DNA of 64,000 nucleotides, from positions 8,673,084-8,737,083 of the forward strand of contig NC_057015.1 in the NCBI RefSeq assembly GCF_000002595.2, read 5' to 3'. The notes below the pieces were generated by a model. The model was not told where the DNA came from. It worked only from the letters and a program-made list of their open reading frames with translations, and did not search any database. The DNA is from Chlamydomonas reinhardtii. Taxonomy: Eukaryota > Chlorophyta > Chlorophyceae > Chlamydomonadales > Chlamydomonadaceae. The position numbers were made by a program, and so were the translations under genes. Of this stretch, positions 45,750 to 62,812 are shown in pieces (the first letter of the stretch is position 1; each line of letters opens with the position of its first letter).

Positions 45750-46885
45750 AGCAGTTTTATTTAGTGTAGTGAATGTTGTTGCCATTGGGGAGTGGACGCG
45801 CGCAGTCTTGTGTGAGTTGGGTGGATGAGCAGAGCGGAATGCAGTACGATAATGAATTAATGAGGAAGAGGAGCTGCTTTGGGGGTAGGGAGCGGCTCGT
45901 GGGAGGAGCGGAATTTCGGGCGAGCAAGGGGTTAGGCAGGCAAGCAGGCAGGGTGGAGCATCTCGCTGCAGAGAGCAGCTGCAAAGGATAGCAGGGAGCG
46001 GGTCTGCAGGCCTGCAGCGGTGCGTGCAGCCTCTGGGACGGGAACAGGACTAGACGGCCGCGGTCCGCTGAGGCGGCTGCAGGGCAACAATAACACGCAT
46101 GGTAGTGCCGCATAAAGACATCCCCATAACGCGGTGGTGTGTATTACAGAAGAGTTCATGAGGCTGAGAGATGCTGTCGCGCCAACGACCTGGTGGCAGC
46201 CGACGATGTATTCCAGTCGTGCGCCACTAGCGGCGCCACCACTCGCTTAAGTATAAGATGGCACCTGAATATGTGTAGGTGCCCTATGTTTCAATGACGG
46301 AAGTCAATGCTCGGCGTGAGCGTCCTCATTCAACACTAGGCACGAACAGCAACAGTGCAGACACCCAGACTCGTGCGCGCGTGCCAGGTCGGTTTGCGTT
46401 CAGCCTTCGCCATACGCGTCTACTTGACAGCACCGGCACAGCCTCGTACGGTAGTAACCACCTGCCGTACTGCTGCAATCCGTTCCTGGCGTACGGCCCA
46501 AACGAACAACTGTAGCCATCAGCGCGACTGCCATCGGACTGGCGCTTGCTTGCGCGGGATGCATGTGGCATGTGCGACACGCAAAAAAACCAGCCTTGGT
46601 ACATACAGCCGCCCCTAAGCAGCCCACAATGCCGCACTCACACATTGACAGCACCCATACGGTACAAACTGCACTCTCAGTCAGTACGCGCGTGGCACAC
46701 CTGCTGGCCGTATACCTGTGCCGGCCGGCGGGGAAGGTTGCTGCACTGCTCTCGCACAATGTACCGCATGCACATGCACATGCGCTTATGCTTCTTAACA
46801 TGTAGTTGTTGCTCACATTCCTTTTCCTCGTATTGAGCATGCAAGCCGCCATCAGCACGGCTCAGCATACGGGCACAGCCATTGC
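45750..46885. other. Convergent intergenic region, mL54 / receptor-like kinase
   Basis: 1.1 kb between two stop codons, with no recognisable exon. A minus-strand TGTAA (TTACA near 46144) could end the kinase transcript about 740 bases past its stop. No TGTAA is evident near the mL54 stop on the + strand. Confidence 0.5.
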
Positions 46886-53355
<6,470 letters not shown>

Positions 53356-54448
53356 TTGCGCTGGCGTGTCAAGGGGGTTTCGGCACAGCTGAACTCGGCG
53401 TTCAGAATCGATACAGAATGTGCCACTACATTTCTAGCATTAACGGGATGCACATTACTGGAGTTCGCACACAGACGAGGCGACGGGCCCCTCCTAACCG
53501 GTGGTTCAACCGCTGCATGGGAAGCTGGTCACGACACACGCGGCTTGGGCAGCTTCGGAATGGACAGGACGCTGGAACCCAGCTTACGCACGGTTTCCGT
53601 TTGTTGCGCTTGAAAGAGAAAGACAGCGACCGCTTCCAGGCTTCCTGCCTCGGCCGGGGACCACGCGCACGCACCCAGGCCCTGCTTCGTACACATCGGG
53701 AGCCTCGACCCCCGGCCAAATCCTTCGACCCTTCGACCCCTCGTTACTCCTTAGGGTGCATTGAACGCCGTCTGCCTCCTGTCTCCTGCTATTTCAGCAC
53801 GCTGTAGTAAAGGTTGCTATACCACGCCTGACTGGAAGCCCCACAAAGGGCGAGCCATCGCGCTGCGGAGCTGGGAGGTTTGACAGCGGGACGAGGCAGA
53901 ACATATGGCGGGCAGTGCCTATGCAAGCCGACCCTGGCCATGTCCCGGAGATGAGGTAGTTTCGAAAGCTTCGGGCCTTCGGCCTCAGACATTGCACAAA
54001 CATGGTGTGGGTGGAGCCCACTTTCCCGCTTGAGAGGGAGAGCCACCTGGCTTGTCGCACACACGGAGTAGCAGCAGTGTACCGGTATACATGCCTTATC
54101 GCCTGAGTCAATCAAGCACTGCTTGAGCAGGGTTGCCGAGTCGCGTGTACTAGAGTTGCAGTCACCTACATACACATCAAGGCCGCAACGTGGGTTTTCC
54201 CCCCGAACTACCCGAGCACGCCGCCCAGTTCGCAGCCTTCCATCTCCGCGACTGATTTGGTCCTTTCATGTGCTATCACAGCTAGCACTTGCAACTAAGT
54301 CGAGACATTGCCTCACCCACAACCTCAGTGTTGCTCGCCACCGCACAAAGGGCTGCGCACCCTTGCCCTCGTACTGCTCCTTTCGCCTTCATGACATCTA
54401 TCCGCCTGACACCCTGCCCTGCTCCCCTGCATATGGCTCAGCTCCCGG
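53356..54448. other. Intergenic region upstream of the receptor-like kinase
   Basis: About 1.1 kb holding the kinase promoter (53356 onward) and the end of the next minus-strand gene. I find no exon-like sequence. Overlapping open frames of 90-170 codons on both strands have no recognisable content. Confidence 0.5.
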
Positions 54449-55430
54449 TTACAGCGCATAACCCCGCGCCCCGTGCACGGGCGCACCGACAGCTGCCGGC
54501 GCCGCCTCGCGCTTCGCGCCCTGGGCGCGCGCGTCGATCCACGCATGCAACAGTTGGGAGCGGTGCGCGTGCAGCTGCTGGCGTCGTGCCGCCAGCGTGG
54601 CCTCCAGGTTCCTACTGGGACAAGCGGACATGAGGGCAGCCGCCCGTTCACTGCATTTGATGGGTGTGGTTTGTGTGGTCATTCTGCCCGTGGCAAGTGC
54701 TCTGCGACGGGAGTCCTGGCGACCCTGTGCAGTGGCCCTGCACCGGCCCTGGGGCCATAGCAGCACCGCGCGGTCCCTGCTTTGCCCCCTGCTGCCTATG
54801 CCCGTAGCCACACCCAGCATCTCAAGCCCACTTTTCACATGGCGCCCACCCCCAACCCGCTTTACCCCGCCCGCCCAAGCGGCAACCACATGAGGTCCTG
54901 GTCGATGCGGCCCTGCAAAGCATGGCGAGCAGAGACAGGCAGGGTTGGTTGCGGTCAGGGTTGCAGCAGCGGTAACACAGACAGGGTCTGTCAATAACCC
55001 CCTCAATAGCACAGAAATTAGGTTTTGCACATGTAAGAATGTACTTGTACGGCCTGGACCGTCGTGCGTGCCGTACCTTGATCCAGCCCTCCAGCCAGTG
55101 ACAGCCGTACGCCACGTTGCACACCTCACCCAGGATGTCCGCGATCTACCCAGATCTACCTCGCCACCATCATGTCGAAGATGCTGCGCAACAAAGACGT
55201 GCGAACTATTGATAATATTTTGACGCGCGGTGGGCGTGGGGTGGGCGCAGGCGCAGCGCGGGGTCACTGGCCGGCCCATATACCAGCAGTTGTTCTGCTG
55301 AGTTATGACGCCAGCAGCGTTCGCTCATGAGCATTTCTCTTGGCAAGCAAAGCAGTAAGTGCGGCTCACTCACATGTTGTCAAACACCACATCCATCATG
55401 CCGAAGCCCGCCTGGCAACGCTGGAGCTGC
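54449..55430 (-). CDS. Unresolved coding exons, unknown protein (C-terminal part)
   Basis: Four exon-like segments on the minus strand look protein-coding. They are about 55371-55422 (LQRCQAGFGMMDVVFDN), about 55071-55145 (IADILGEVCNVAYGCHWLEG, donor GTACGG), about 54890-54915 (GRIDQDL) and 54449 to about 54625 (RNLEATLAARRQQLHAHRSQ, ending VHGARGYAL). The last three join cleanly in phase and the final helix is charged and coiled-coil-like. The join from the first segment to the second is off by one base with the acceptor that I can see, while another acceptor near 55187 would end the frame at a TAG. I do not know the family. It may be the end of a longer gene whose start I have not found, or a decaying copy. 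Confidence 0.35.
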
Positions 55431-55680
55431 GCACCAGAACCGGAGGAAGCACACGGGAAGAGCAGGTTGCCGAGTGCCCATGAGCCACAGGGTACCGTAC
55501 CGACTTTAGCGAAGCCGACCTAGCATCATAACCCACATTCTCTGGCGTTCGCCCCGCCGGACCACGACTTGCAGTCTTGCCCCCTTATCCGCCTCGACGC
55601 CTATATCTACTCGCCAGTAGCAGGCGGCGCGCACACGTACTCGCACACGCACCTTCTTCACGTTGACACGCGGCTCCACA

Positions 55681-55905
55681 GCTCCAAGCTCTAGAGCAGC
55701 CAACCTCCATCACTAACACACGCAGCTCCACAGCTCCAAAGCTCCACGCCCACCCACGAAGCTCCAAGCTCTAGAGCAGCCAACCTCCATCACTAACACA
55801 CGCAGCTCCACAGCTCCAAAGCTCCACGCCCACCCACGAAGCTCCAAGCTCTAGAGCAGCCAACCTCCATCACTAACACACGCAGCTCCACAGCTCCAAA
55901 GCTCC
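55681..55905. repeat. 80-bp tandem repeat, 2.8 identical copies
   Basis: Units begin at 55681, 55761 and 55841 with GCTCCAAGCTCTAGAGCAGC and run 80 bases. The third is cut after about 65 bases. I saw no differences between copies, so the array is recent. Within each unit GCTCCA recurs several times, suggesting growth from a smaller repeat. The array ends 5 bases from a minus-strand stop codon at 55910-55912. Confidence 0.95.
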
Positions 55906-55909
55906 GCAT

Positions 55910-57856
55910 CTACTCCGGTCCAGGCTCCTTCTTCTTGCCTCTTATTTTCTTAGTGACAGGGGCCAGGGGCTTGGCCTTGTTGGTCGCCGCCGCCTCGCCC
56001 CTGCGAGGGATGTTGGGATTGACGTGGCGGATGTTGTGTAAGAGTGTAAACACGGAAAACAGCCAGTGTTGGATGATGGACAATGAAAGAATTAAGCACC
56101 GTATCCATTAACCCGTTACCCCCAGGCAAAACCAACATGCACTACATACTCACGTTAACATCCTCCCCAGTTTGATTGCGACCTTGTGAGTGGTGAGGCC
56201 TGCGGAGAGCTCGGGGTTGCGCCGCCGCATCTCGTTGAGCACGGTGCCGCCGGTCGTGCGTGTGCCCCTGTCCTTCTGGACGGCGACCGCATCCTTGAAC
56301 AGCTTGATGGCCTCCGCTGTCCATGTGCGAGATTTGCCTGAGGCGTCCTGGACATGATACGTGACAAGGCGGGGTAGACGTCACAACGCCATGGGATGGA
56401 CAGGTCATCAAGTGGAAAGTCGCCGTCAAGCTCACCTAGTGCAAATCGACCTGCACCAATCACAAACCCATCCTACCTCTGGCACGATGTGGTCCTGTAG
56501 CCAGCACTTTATCACCGCCGCGCTCTTCTCATCCCAGCCAGTGCCCCGCAGGCTCGCTTTCACCGCATTGACGATGGCAGTGTCCTTCCTGCACAAATTG
56601 TCAGGCAAAGTCCATCATTCCATTTGATAGAATGGAATGCCCTTACAAACATTCCCATGTCGCTGACCTGACTCAATACCCACCAGTTGGATTTCTTGGA
56701 CCATATGTCATTGTATGTTCCACGTTCAACGTGGATCAATGCCGCTGCCAGGGCCGCCAGGGTCATGCGCTTGACCGTGTGCCTACCGCCGGCCCCTCTA
56801 GTTGACGACCTGAAAAGGAAGCCCTTCGTTCCCTGGCGAACCACATATGTGGGGTACATGCACGGCGGCGGCTGATGAGGTCAATCTGGACGATTTCCTG
56901 ACACGCGTCGGGGATCATCTTGCGCGCTTTCATGGCCAGGTCACCGGCTTGGTGGCACAGCTGTGCAGGCGGAGGAGCCGGGAGGCGAGGTGGGAAGGGC
57001 AGCGGCAGCGGCAGGGAATGGGTTGCAAGTTCCGTGCAAGCTTTGACGTCCGGTTGGGCAGTGCCTTGGGCAGTGCCTTGGTGCAAGCGGCTGCCGTGTT
57101 TCGGTTCAATTCCGGTCAGCTAAACGGACGGTCACACTGTTGCATCCCACATGGGGGCGGGAGTAGCGCCGCTCCGGACTTGGGGCTGCCCGACATCCTG
57201 CCCGCCATTCCCCATCCACCCTGCCAGCCCTGTTCCCCCGCTTCCCAAGGAAGAGTCCTTCTTAGAACCCTACCGTACCCCTGTGGGACCCTGATTAGAG
57301 GCACCCCACGCATCACCCTCTACTCAGCTCATAGGATCCGAAGATCTGAGCTTATCGGCCTACCAACCCTCCGAATTCGGCCAGCGTAGAGTTTCCTCGT
57401 TGCACCAATGGGATCCGAACCCATAGGGGACAACGATTCTTCGGTGCCACGGACTCCATACCGGAACACCTACGGTGAGGGGGGTGGGATCCAAACCCAC
57501 GACCTCAACCTTATCCGCCGGGAAACGGGCCGAATACGAGATTCGAACCCGGGTCCGCAGGGTGATAAGGAAGTGCTCTTACCTACTGAGCTACCCCCCC
57601 TCCCATGGTGCCACCCCTCACCTGCTGGATGCCCTGCTGCATCTGTGCGCGCTTCATTATGTCGATCTGCACGTGTGTATGTGGGCATTGGCACGGACCG
57701 TGTTAACACACCGCATGCAAGCGCCACACGGCGTGCAAGCGCCATGGGTTACACACGCATGCATGCAACCGCACGCCCACCGCCCGCTCTTGCACCCACT
57801 ATTATGTTGCCCATGCCCGGGTTCAGCATGCCAAGGTTGAACACGTTGGCGACCAT
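55910..57856 (-). CDS. Small basic protein of unknown function (provisional multi-exon model)
   Basis: Exon-like segments on the minus strand join in phase as follows. About 57807-57856 has MVANVFNLGMLNPGMGN. About 57621-57665 has IDIMKRAQMQQGIQQ. A segment from about 56970 has LCHQAGDLAMKARKMIPD. About 56690-56810 has HTVKRMTLAALAAALIHVER and TYNDIWSKKSN. About 56480-56590 has KDTAIVNAVKASLRGTGWDE and AVIKCWLQDHIVPE. About 56153-56350 has SGKSRTWTAEAIKLFKD, VLNEMRRRNPELSAGLTTHK. A last exon has KKIRGKKKEPGPE and a TAG at 55910. The last four joins are clean, with GTGGGT, GTAGGA and GTGAGT donors. The join after MIPD uses a weak GTGTCA donor, so the first three exons may belong elsewhere. Helical and lysine-rich, it could bind nucleic acid, but I recognise no family. 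A tRNA-like repeat sits in its second intron. Confidence 0.42.
57230..57600 (-). mobile_element. Compound tRNA-derived element (SINE-like)
   Basis: Reading the minus strand from 57600, an A box (TAGCTCAGTAGG, 57582-57593) and a B box (GGTTCGAATC, 57540-57549) sit at tRNA-like spacing after a G7 run. A second T-arm-like hairpin (GTGGG-TTTGGAT-CCCAC, 57484-57500) follows, and then a third (ATGGG-TTCGGAT-CCCAT, about 57408-57424). GCACCGA and TTGGTGC flank the third and can pair as an acceptor stem. An intron-containing tRNA reading of units 1 and 2 is possible (G7 pairs with CCCCCTC after the second T arm), but the anticodon stem does not pair well. The 3' part (to about 57230) is unrelated sequence with the AAGAAGGACTCTTCCTTGG inverted motif. 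A tRNA-headed SINE is the best guess. Confidence 0.5.
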
Positions 57857-57920
57857 GTCCGCGCGTGCCAGCGCTGCATGGAGGCGCACACACCCGTGTC
57901 ACAGGATCCATGCATGGAGG

Positions 57921-57988
57921 AACACACACACACACACACACACACAGACACACACACGCACGCACACACACACACACACGCACACACA
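57921..57988 (+). repeat. Interrupted (CA)n microsatellite
   Basis: CA units broken by a few GA and CG steps, about 68 bases. Confidence 0.9.
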
Positions 57989-58454
57989 ATCCTGGATCGA
58001 GTGATGCCCCACGTGAAACAACAGGGGTGCCCCTGACGTGCAACCATGTCAGTCTCCCTCCATGTCAGGTTGCCGATAGCACGCAGGCAGGGCACGGACA
58101 GGGGCCATCGAAAAGAGAACTGATGTAAAAACATACTCATCAAGTATGTATGTGTTTGCGCTCGGGTATCACTAGGGTTGATCCCCGTGGCACAGCTAGC
58201 CCGAGCCAGCCACAGTGTGTTCATGTGTGCGGTGTAAACATGATTGATGCCAATCAAGGGCAAGCGTCTTTTAACTCTGTTCTGGGTGCCCTGTTTCGGC
58301 CCCTAACATCGCCGCGCTGCCTCCCTCACCGCAACAGCCGCTGGCGGCAGGCAGGTGTCCATACGTACTCGCCCCCAGTGTAGGCTGCTGCAGGACTTGG
58401 ACAGGGTGTACCTCAAGGCAGGGAAGGGTTGGGGGCTGGGTGTGCAATGGCTGG

Positions 58455-58620
58455 GACAGTGTTGGTGAAGTCCCATAGGGTGCAGCTGATTCCCAGACCC
58501 CAGCAGATGGCAAACAATTTGCAACGGCAGTGCATGAGCGCGCGATTGGTCGAACGCCGGAGTTACGTACTGTACCGACAAGCTGCTGGCTGGCTGGAAC
58601 TTTGCTGACGCGCATTCCTC
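58455..58620. repeat. Dispersed repeat, copy 2
   Basis: Partner of the repeat in the rhomboid intron (25690-25865), same orientation. Shared blocks are GGGACAGTG, TAGGGTGCA, CTGATTCCCAGA, AACAATTTGCAACGGCAG, GAACGCCGGAGTTAC and TGTACCGACAAGCTGCTGGC-like sequence. The two copies are 33 kb apart. Confidence 0.85.
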
Positions 58621-59636
58621 ACGCTCCGGGCGCCCGGCCAGGCGATAGCACCACACAGACACAACACAACGGCACACTCGCGAAGCAGAGTCGCAGCGCA
58701 CCAACGTTACCAGGCCTCTCCTGCTGGCAGCCACGGGGGCTGGGTGGGGGCATCTAGGGAAGTGGGCCGCTAAGGTGGTGCAGCCCCCGCTAGCCCTTCA
58801 GGTGCGTGGCAGCAAGGAGACAAACGCTACTGCTGAATACACAGTTGCCTTCCAATAATTTGCGTGTACAAGCTGGGAGTTGACCTTGCATGCGTAAAAT
58901 GAGAATACGGTATCAGAATTGACATACGCCTGCATCCACTTTCAGGCCTCCTGTTAACACTGCACTGCCCGCTAGCTGCCAGGCAAGCACCATCCAACAC
59001 AACACACCGAGACGCATGCTGCACAGCTTGCATGGCGCTGCACAGCCTGCATGGCTGCAACTTGCGTCAGCTACGACCATCCACAGCAACGCCCTACCTG
59101 CACGGATTCCTTGTTCTCCACGTCAATTCCCAACACGGCTCTATGCGTTCATAGCTACCTCTGTAACACAGGCCACGTGCTTCCTCGACAGTACGGTACA
59201 CGCAGCTCCGGCCATCAAGCCTTGCCCAGCTATCCCAGTAACCTTCGGCTCCAGCTTTCCCATGCGCCACATCGCACAGCAAATAATCCCGGCTACCAAC
59301 ACCCTGCTCGCCGCTCTTCCCACGTCCCCACAACTGCTATCTGCCTCCTCAAAACTGCTAATGCCGGAGCACCACAATGTCGCCGCGTTGGAGCCTGGCG
59401 GCGGCGGCAGCAAACACAGAAAGGGCGCGGAAGAATGGTGAGCAGTGGCAAGCACGGGGCCGCTGGCGCAGGCAGGTAATAATCGCATGGCCACAATGAC
59501 GCAACTTCTTGCCAGCACCCCACAGGCACACAACTCTGGAGCCCTGCATCCATCCTAGCCCAACAACCCGCATGCCGAGTACCGATGTGCCCGCACGCAC
59601 CCGCGTGCATCTGCACTACCCCACTATCCCGCGGCC

Positions 59637-62600
59637 TCACCAGCGCTTGTGCCGTGCCGTGTCCAGGTCCCGTGCCTCCACCGTCAGAAACATGTCCCGG
59701 CTTAGGTGGAACGTGACCTGCAGCCACCGGAGAAGACACGCAAGCAACGTGTCAGCAGTCCCAACACCGCATGCGGCACCAGCACCAGCAGCAGCGCTGC
59801 ACTGCCGCTCATTATTATCACTTGACGTCTTCACCCTTCGCTCACCCACCCGCCCCTCCTCCCACCGTGCAACCACGGTGTCAACCCCGTAGCGGCACTA
59901 TACCCCGACGCCCCGCGCCCCCCACCTCGATGCGCGGCACGTCCTTGGGCGCGGGCGGGATGTTGACGATGTCGAACTGCCCCAGCAGCGTGTTGTTGGA
60001 GGCCACCGGGTCGTCGCCGTACAGGATCAGGATGCAGGCCTGCGGGGTGGGGGGGTGGGGGCGGGCGACCGCAGCAGTGGGTCGGGTAGGTCAAGGGCTG
60101 GCGTGAACGCCTGCACTACGTTTCCGGTCAAATCGAGGTTGCGGCCAGGGACAAGCATAAGGACCAACGGGGACCGGCATGGGCTTCCTGGGGCGTGACA
60201 ATTGCACTAGTGCCCGCAACGCCCCTGCTGCCTGCCGCCTCCCGCTCACCTGCTCCTGGTTGTCGTGCACGGTGGTGAACACCTGGCGCGCGGAGCAGGG
60301 TGAATCCAGCGTGCGCGGGATGAGCACGAAGTAGCGGTCGGACACGCCCTTGTGCACGAACTCCACGCCCAGGCTGCGGCGCGGCAGCGGCAGCTCCAGC
60401 CCCTCCCGGCTGCGCACGCCCGTGAGCGGCGGCAGCTGCGGGTCAGCCTCCTTAGCCGGGTACTCGGCGCTGCGTGGGTGCATCAGTGGAGGAGGGGGGA
60501 GGGGTGCGTAGTTAAGGGGTAGAATGGGGGTAGGACGGCATGCGGTTTGGATTATTCCGGCTCGTGTGCGGTACTGGTTGTGGCAGTAGGGGGCACTGCT
60601 GGGGCGGGCTGAAGTCGGGTGAGGGATATTCCGCAAGCGCTGCGCTGGCGGCGTTGCTCACCGGTACTCGGTGGTGCCGCCGAAGGGAAAGGGGTTGTAG
60701 GGGTCATAGTCGGCGGGAGCCAGCAGCGCCAGGCCCTTGGGCGCATAGTCATTGCGATAGGTGGTGCCGTCGTTGAGCCACGGCAGCGGGTCCTTGGGCG
60801 GGATGGTGCCTGGGGGGGGGGGGGGGTTACATTCATGATTATTTTAGAAGTGGAGGCATAGCCAGGTACAGTAGTATAGCTGGTGCAGTAGGACAGCAGA
60901 GGTCAGGTATGGCAGTAGGTTATCGGTGTGTGCGCGTGTGCGTGCGTGTGGAAAGGCGTCGCGCAGCCACGCTTTAATCCACTAGAGATGGCCCGTGGAG
61001 TGCCGCCACCTGCCGCCTAACAGCCATTTGATAACCCCAATTGGTCCCCCCGCGCTTCCCTCCTGGCATAAATGCTAGCTCCCAACCTGCCCTCAGCGCA
61101 ACCCGCTGCGTAACCCCCCCTTCATCGGGCTCGGGCACATAACCCTCTCCCCTTCCAAGCGGCCAGGCCCAGCCCCCCGCCACGCCTTCCCCACCTGGCC
61201 CCACGCGCGGCTCTCCCTCCTTGGGGATGTAGTGCGCCCGGTAGGTGGTGTCGTAGATGGAGGGCATGGCGGGCGGCGGCGCCGTGGCGTTGCGCGTGGG
61301 CCGGCCCGTCATGCTGCCTGGCTGCGGCGCCATCTCAAACGGCTTATAGGTGTCCTGGTTGGTGGTGTCACGCTGTGGCCGTGGGTGGGGGAGTGCGACA
61401 CATGTGAGGTTGGGCAGTATGAGGTCGGACGCGTGCCCCAGTGCGCCCGCACGCGAGCCCGATAGGGTGCCACAAACACGTGAGCACAGACATCTTCTCC
61501 CAGTCTACCGCTCCGCCACGTCCCGCCTGTTTTTGGCGACCTTGCTAGCTATTGCCCCTGCACCCGTACATCGGCGCTTAATACAAGCACACACCCCGCG
61601 CGCGCTTGCGGACGTCTCTTTTGTGGTCAGAAATGGGTGAAGGACGCCCCACCCGTCAACGCTGCCTCTTTGCTGTGCTCCCAGCGGTGCTCTCGGTAGT
61701 GCGCTTCTTGCCCTTCCGCCCGCCCGCCCACCCGCCCACCCACCCACCCTTCCGCCCCTCCGCCCACCCACCCACACACCGTGATCATGGGCCCGGGCCG
61801 GTGCGTGTAGGTGAGCGGCTCCACGGGCCGCGGCGCGCGGGGTTTGTTCCAGAACTCGTTGTCGTAGGTGGAGGTGGCAGTGAAGGGCACACCGCCCAAG
61901 GCCAGCTCCAGCGGCTCGCCCGGCAGTAGCGCCGTCTTGGGCGGGTAGTGCTCCCTGCACATGCGGTGATGGGGCCGTGAAGGTGGGCAGGGGAGGCGAC
62001 GGAGGAGTCGGGTCATGGGACGATCCCGGTCGGCTGGACTGTGACAGTCCACTGGCGAGGTGGGCTGAAGGAAAGTGCTTGCGACCTTGTGCTCACGGCT
62101 GCAACCTCGGCGTTGAGCCAGTGTACTGCTGTTGCCTGATGCATGGCGCCCTGCCACCTGGCACTGTGTCGGGTTGCGGTCCAGCCCTTGAACCGGCGTG
62201 CCAACCCCCATCCTTGCTCCCTGTGTCTGAAGAGCCCCACTCACACGTAAGAGGTGGCTGGCAAGTCCATTCCCTTTGGGTCCTTAAGCTTGATCTCTCT
62301 CGTGGTATCAAAGTGCTCATGCGCAGCCGGCTGGTCTGTGATGTGCTCCGCCTCAAATGGCCCCTCCGGCCTCGGCTGGAACGTGGACGATTGTGTGTCG
62401 TACATGTTCACCGTTTTCCGCTTGGCTGCAGATGTACAAGTGGGTATGGGGTTGGGAGGCCTGGTTCTTAAGCTAGCCCCTCACCCTGTCCCATCGCAGC
62501 CATGCACAGGGAAGACGCGGCCGTCGCATGCGGGACGGCAGGGACGCGCTCGCCGCAGGCCGACTGCACAGTGGGGTCGGTCACCCCAGCGGCAGCACGC

Positions 62601-62812
62601 GGCTACACCCATGGGTACACAAAACCCCAAGCAGTGATCCGCACGCAGCTATTGCCGTCATGCGATGTATAGCCGGTGTATGTATTGCTCGGCGGTCGTG
62701 CCATTTACACGCGCATGCCACAATTTCGTGCACACAACACCTCTGTGAGATGTTTGGGTTGCTTACTTGTGCCGGGGGCGAAAGTCCCCTTCATAGTGTC
62801 CGTTGGCAACAT
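59637..62812 (-). CDS. SAXO-like microtubule-binding repeats fused to an Hsp70 substrate-binding beta-domain
   Basis: Eight exons keep one frame of 380 residues: 62767-62812, 62245-62425, 61780-61954, 61195-61372, 60662-60809, 60250-60469, 59926-60039 and 59637-59717. The start is MLPTDTMKGTFAPGT, with an in-frame stop upstream. The first two thirds hold five copies of a (S/T)xYxxx(Y/F)xPK pattern: TSYVEHYPPK, STYDNEFWNKP, TTYRAHYIPKE, TTYRNDYAPKG and TEYRAEYPAKE. This is the kind of Mn motif found in SAXO/FAM154 proteins that line axonemal microtubules. The last third reads RRSLGVEFVHKG, LIPRTLDSP, ARQVFTTVHDNQEQ, NNTLLGQFDIVNIPPAPKDV and PRIEVTFHL, the beta-sandwich substrate-binding domain of Hsp70. 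There is no Hsp70 ATPase domain and no helical lid; the frame stops after RHKRW. A ciliary or axonemal role is inference. Confidence 0.85.

Larger units (their letters stand above)
57857..59636. other. Region between the unknown basic protein and the SAXO-Hsp70 gene
   Basis: About 1.8 kb. It holds a broken (CA)n tract at 57921-57988, the second copy of the dispersed repeat at 58455-58620, and otherwise unassigned sequence. The 3' UTR of the SAXO-Hsp70 gene should lie near 59636 and below; no minus-strand TGTAA is close by. Confidence 0.45.

Noticed and set aside
57484-57600. Functional intron-containing tRNA gene
   Set aside because: Acceptor, D and T arms can be drawn, but the anticodon stem pairs poorly and no anticodon is convincing; kept as a SINE-like element instead.
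59637-60469. Complete cytosolic Hsp70 gene
   Set aside because: Only the substrate-binding beta-domain is present; upstream exons are SAXO-like and no ATPase motifs occur.
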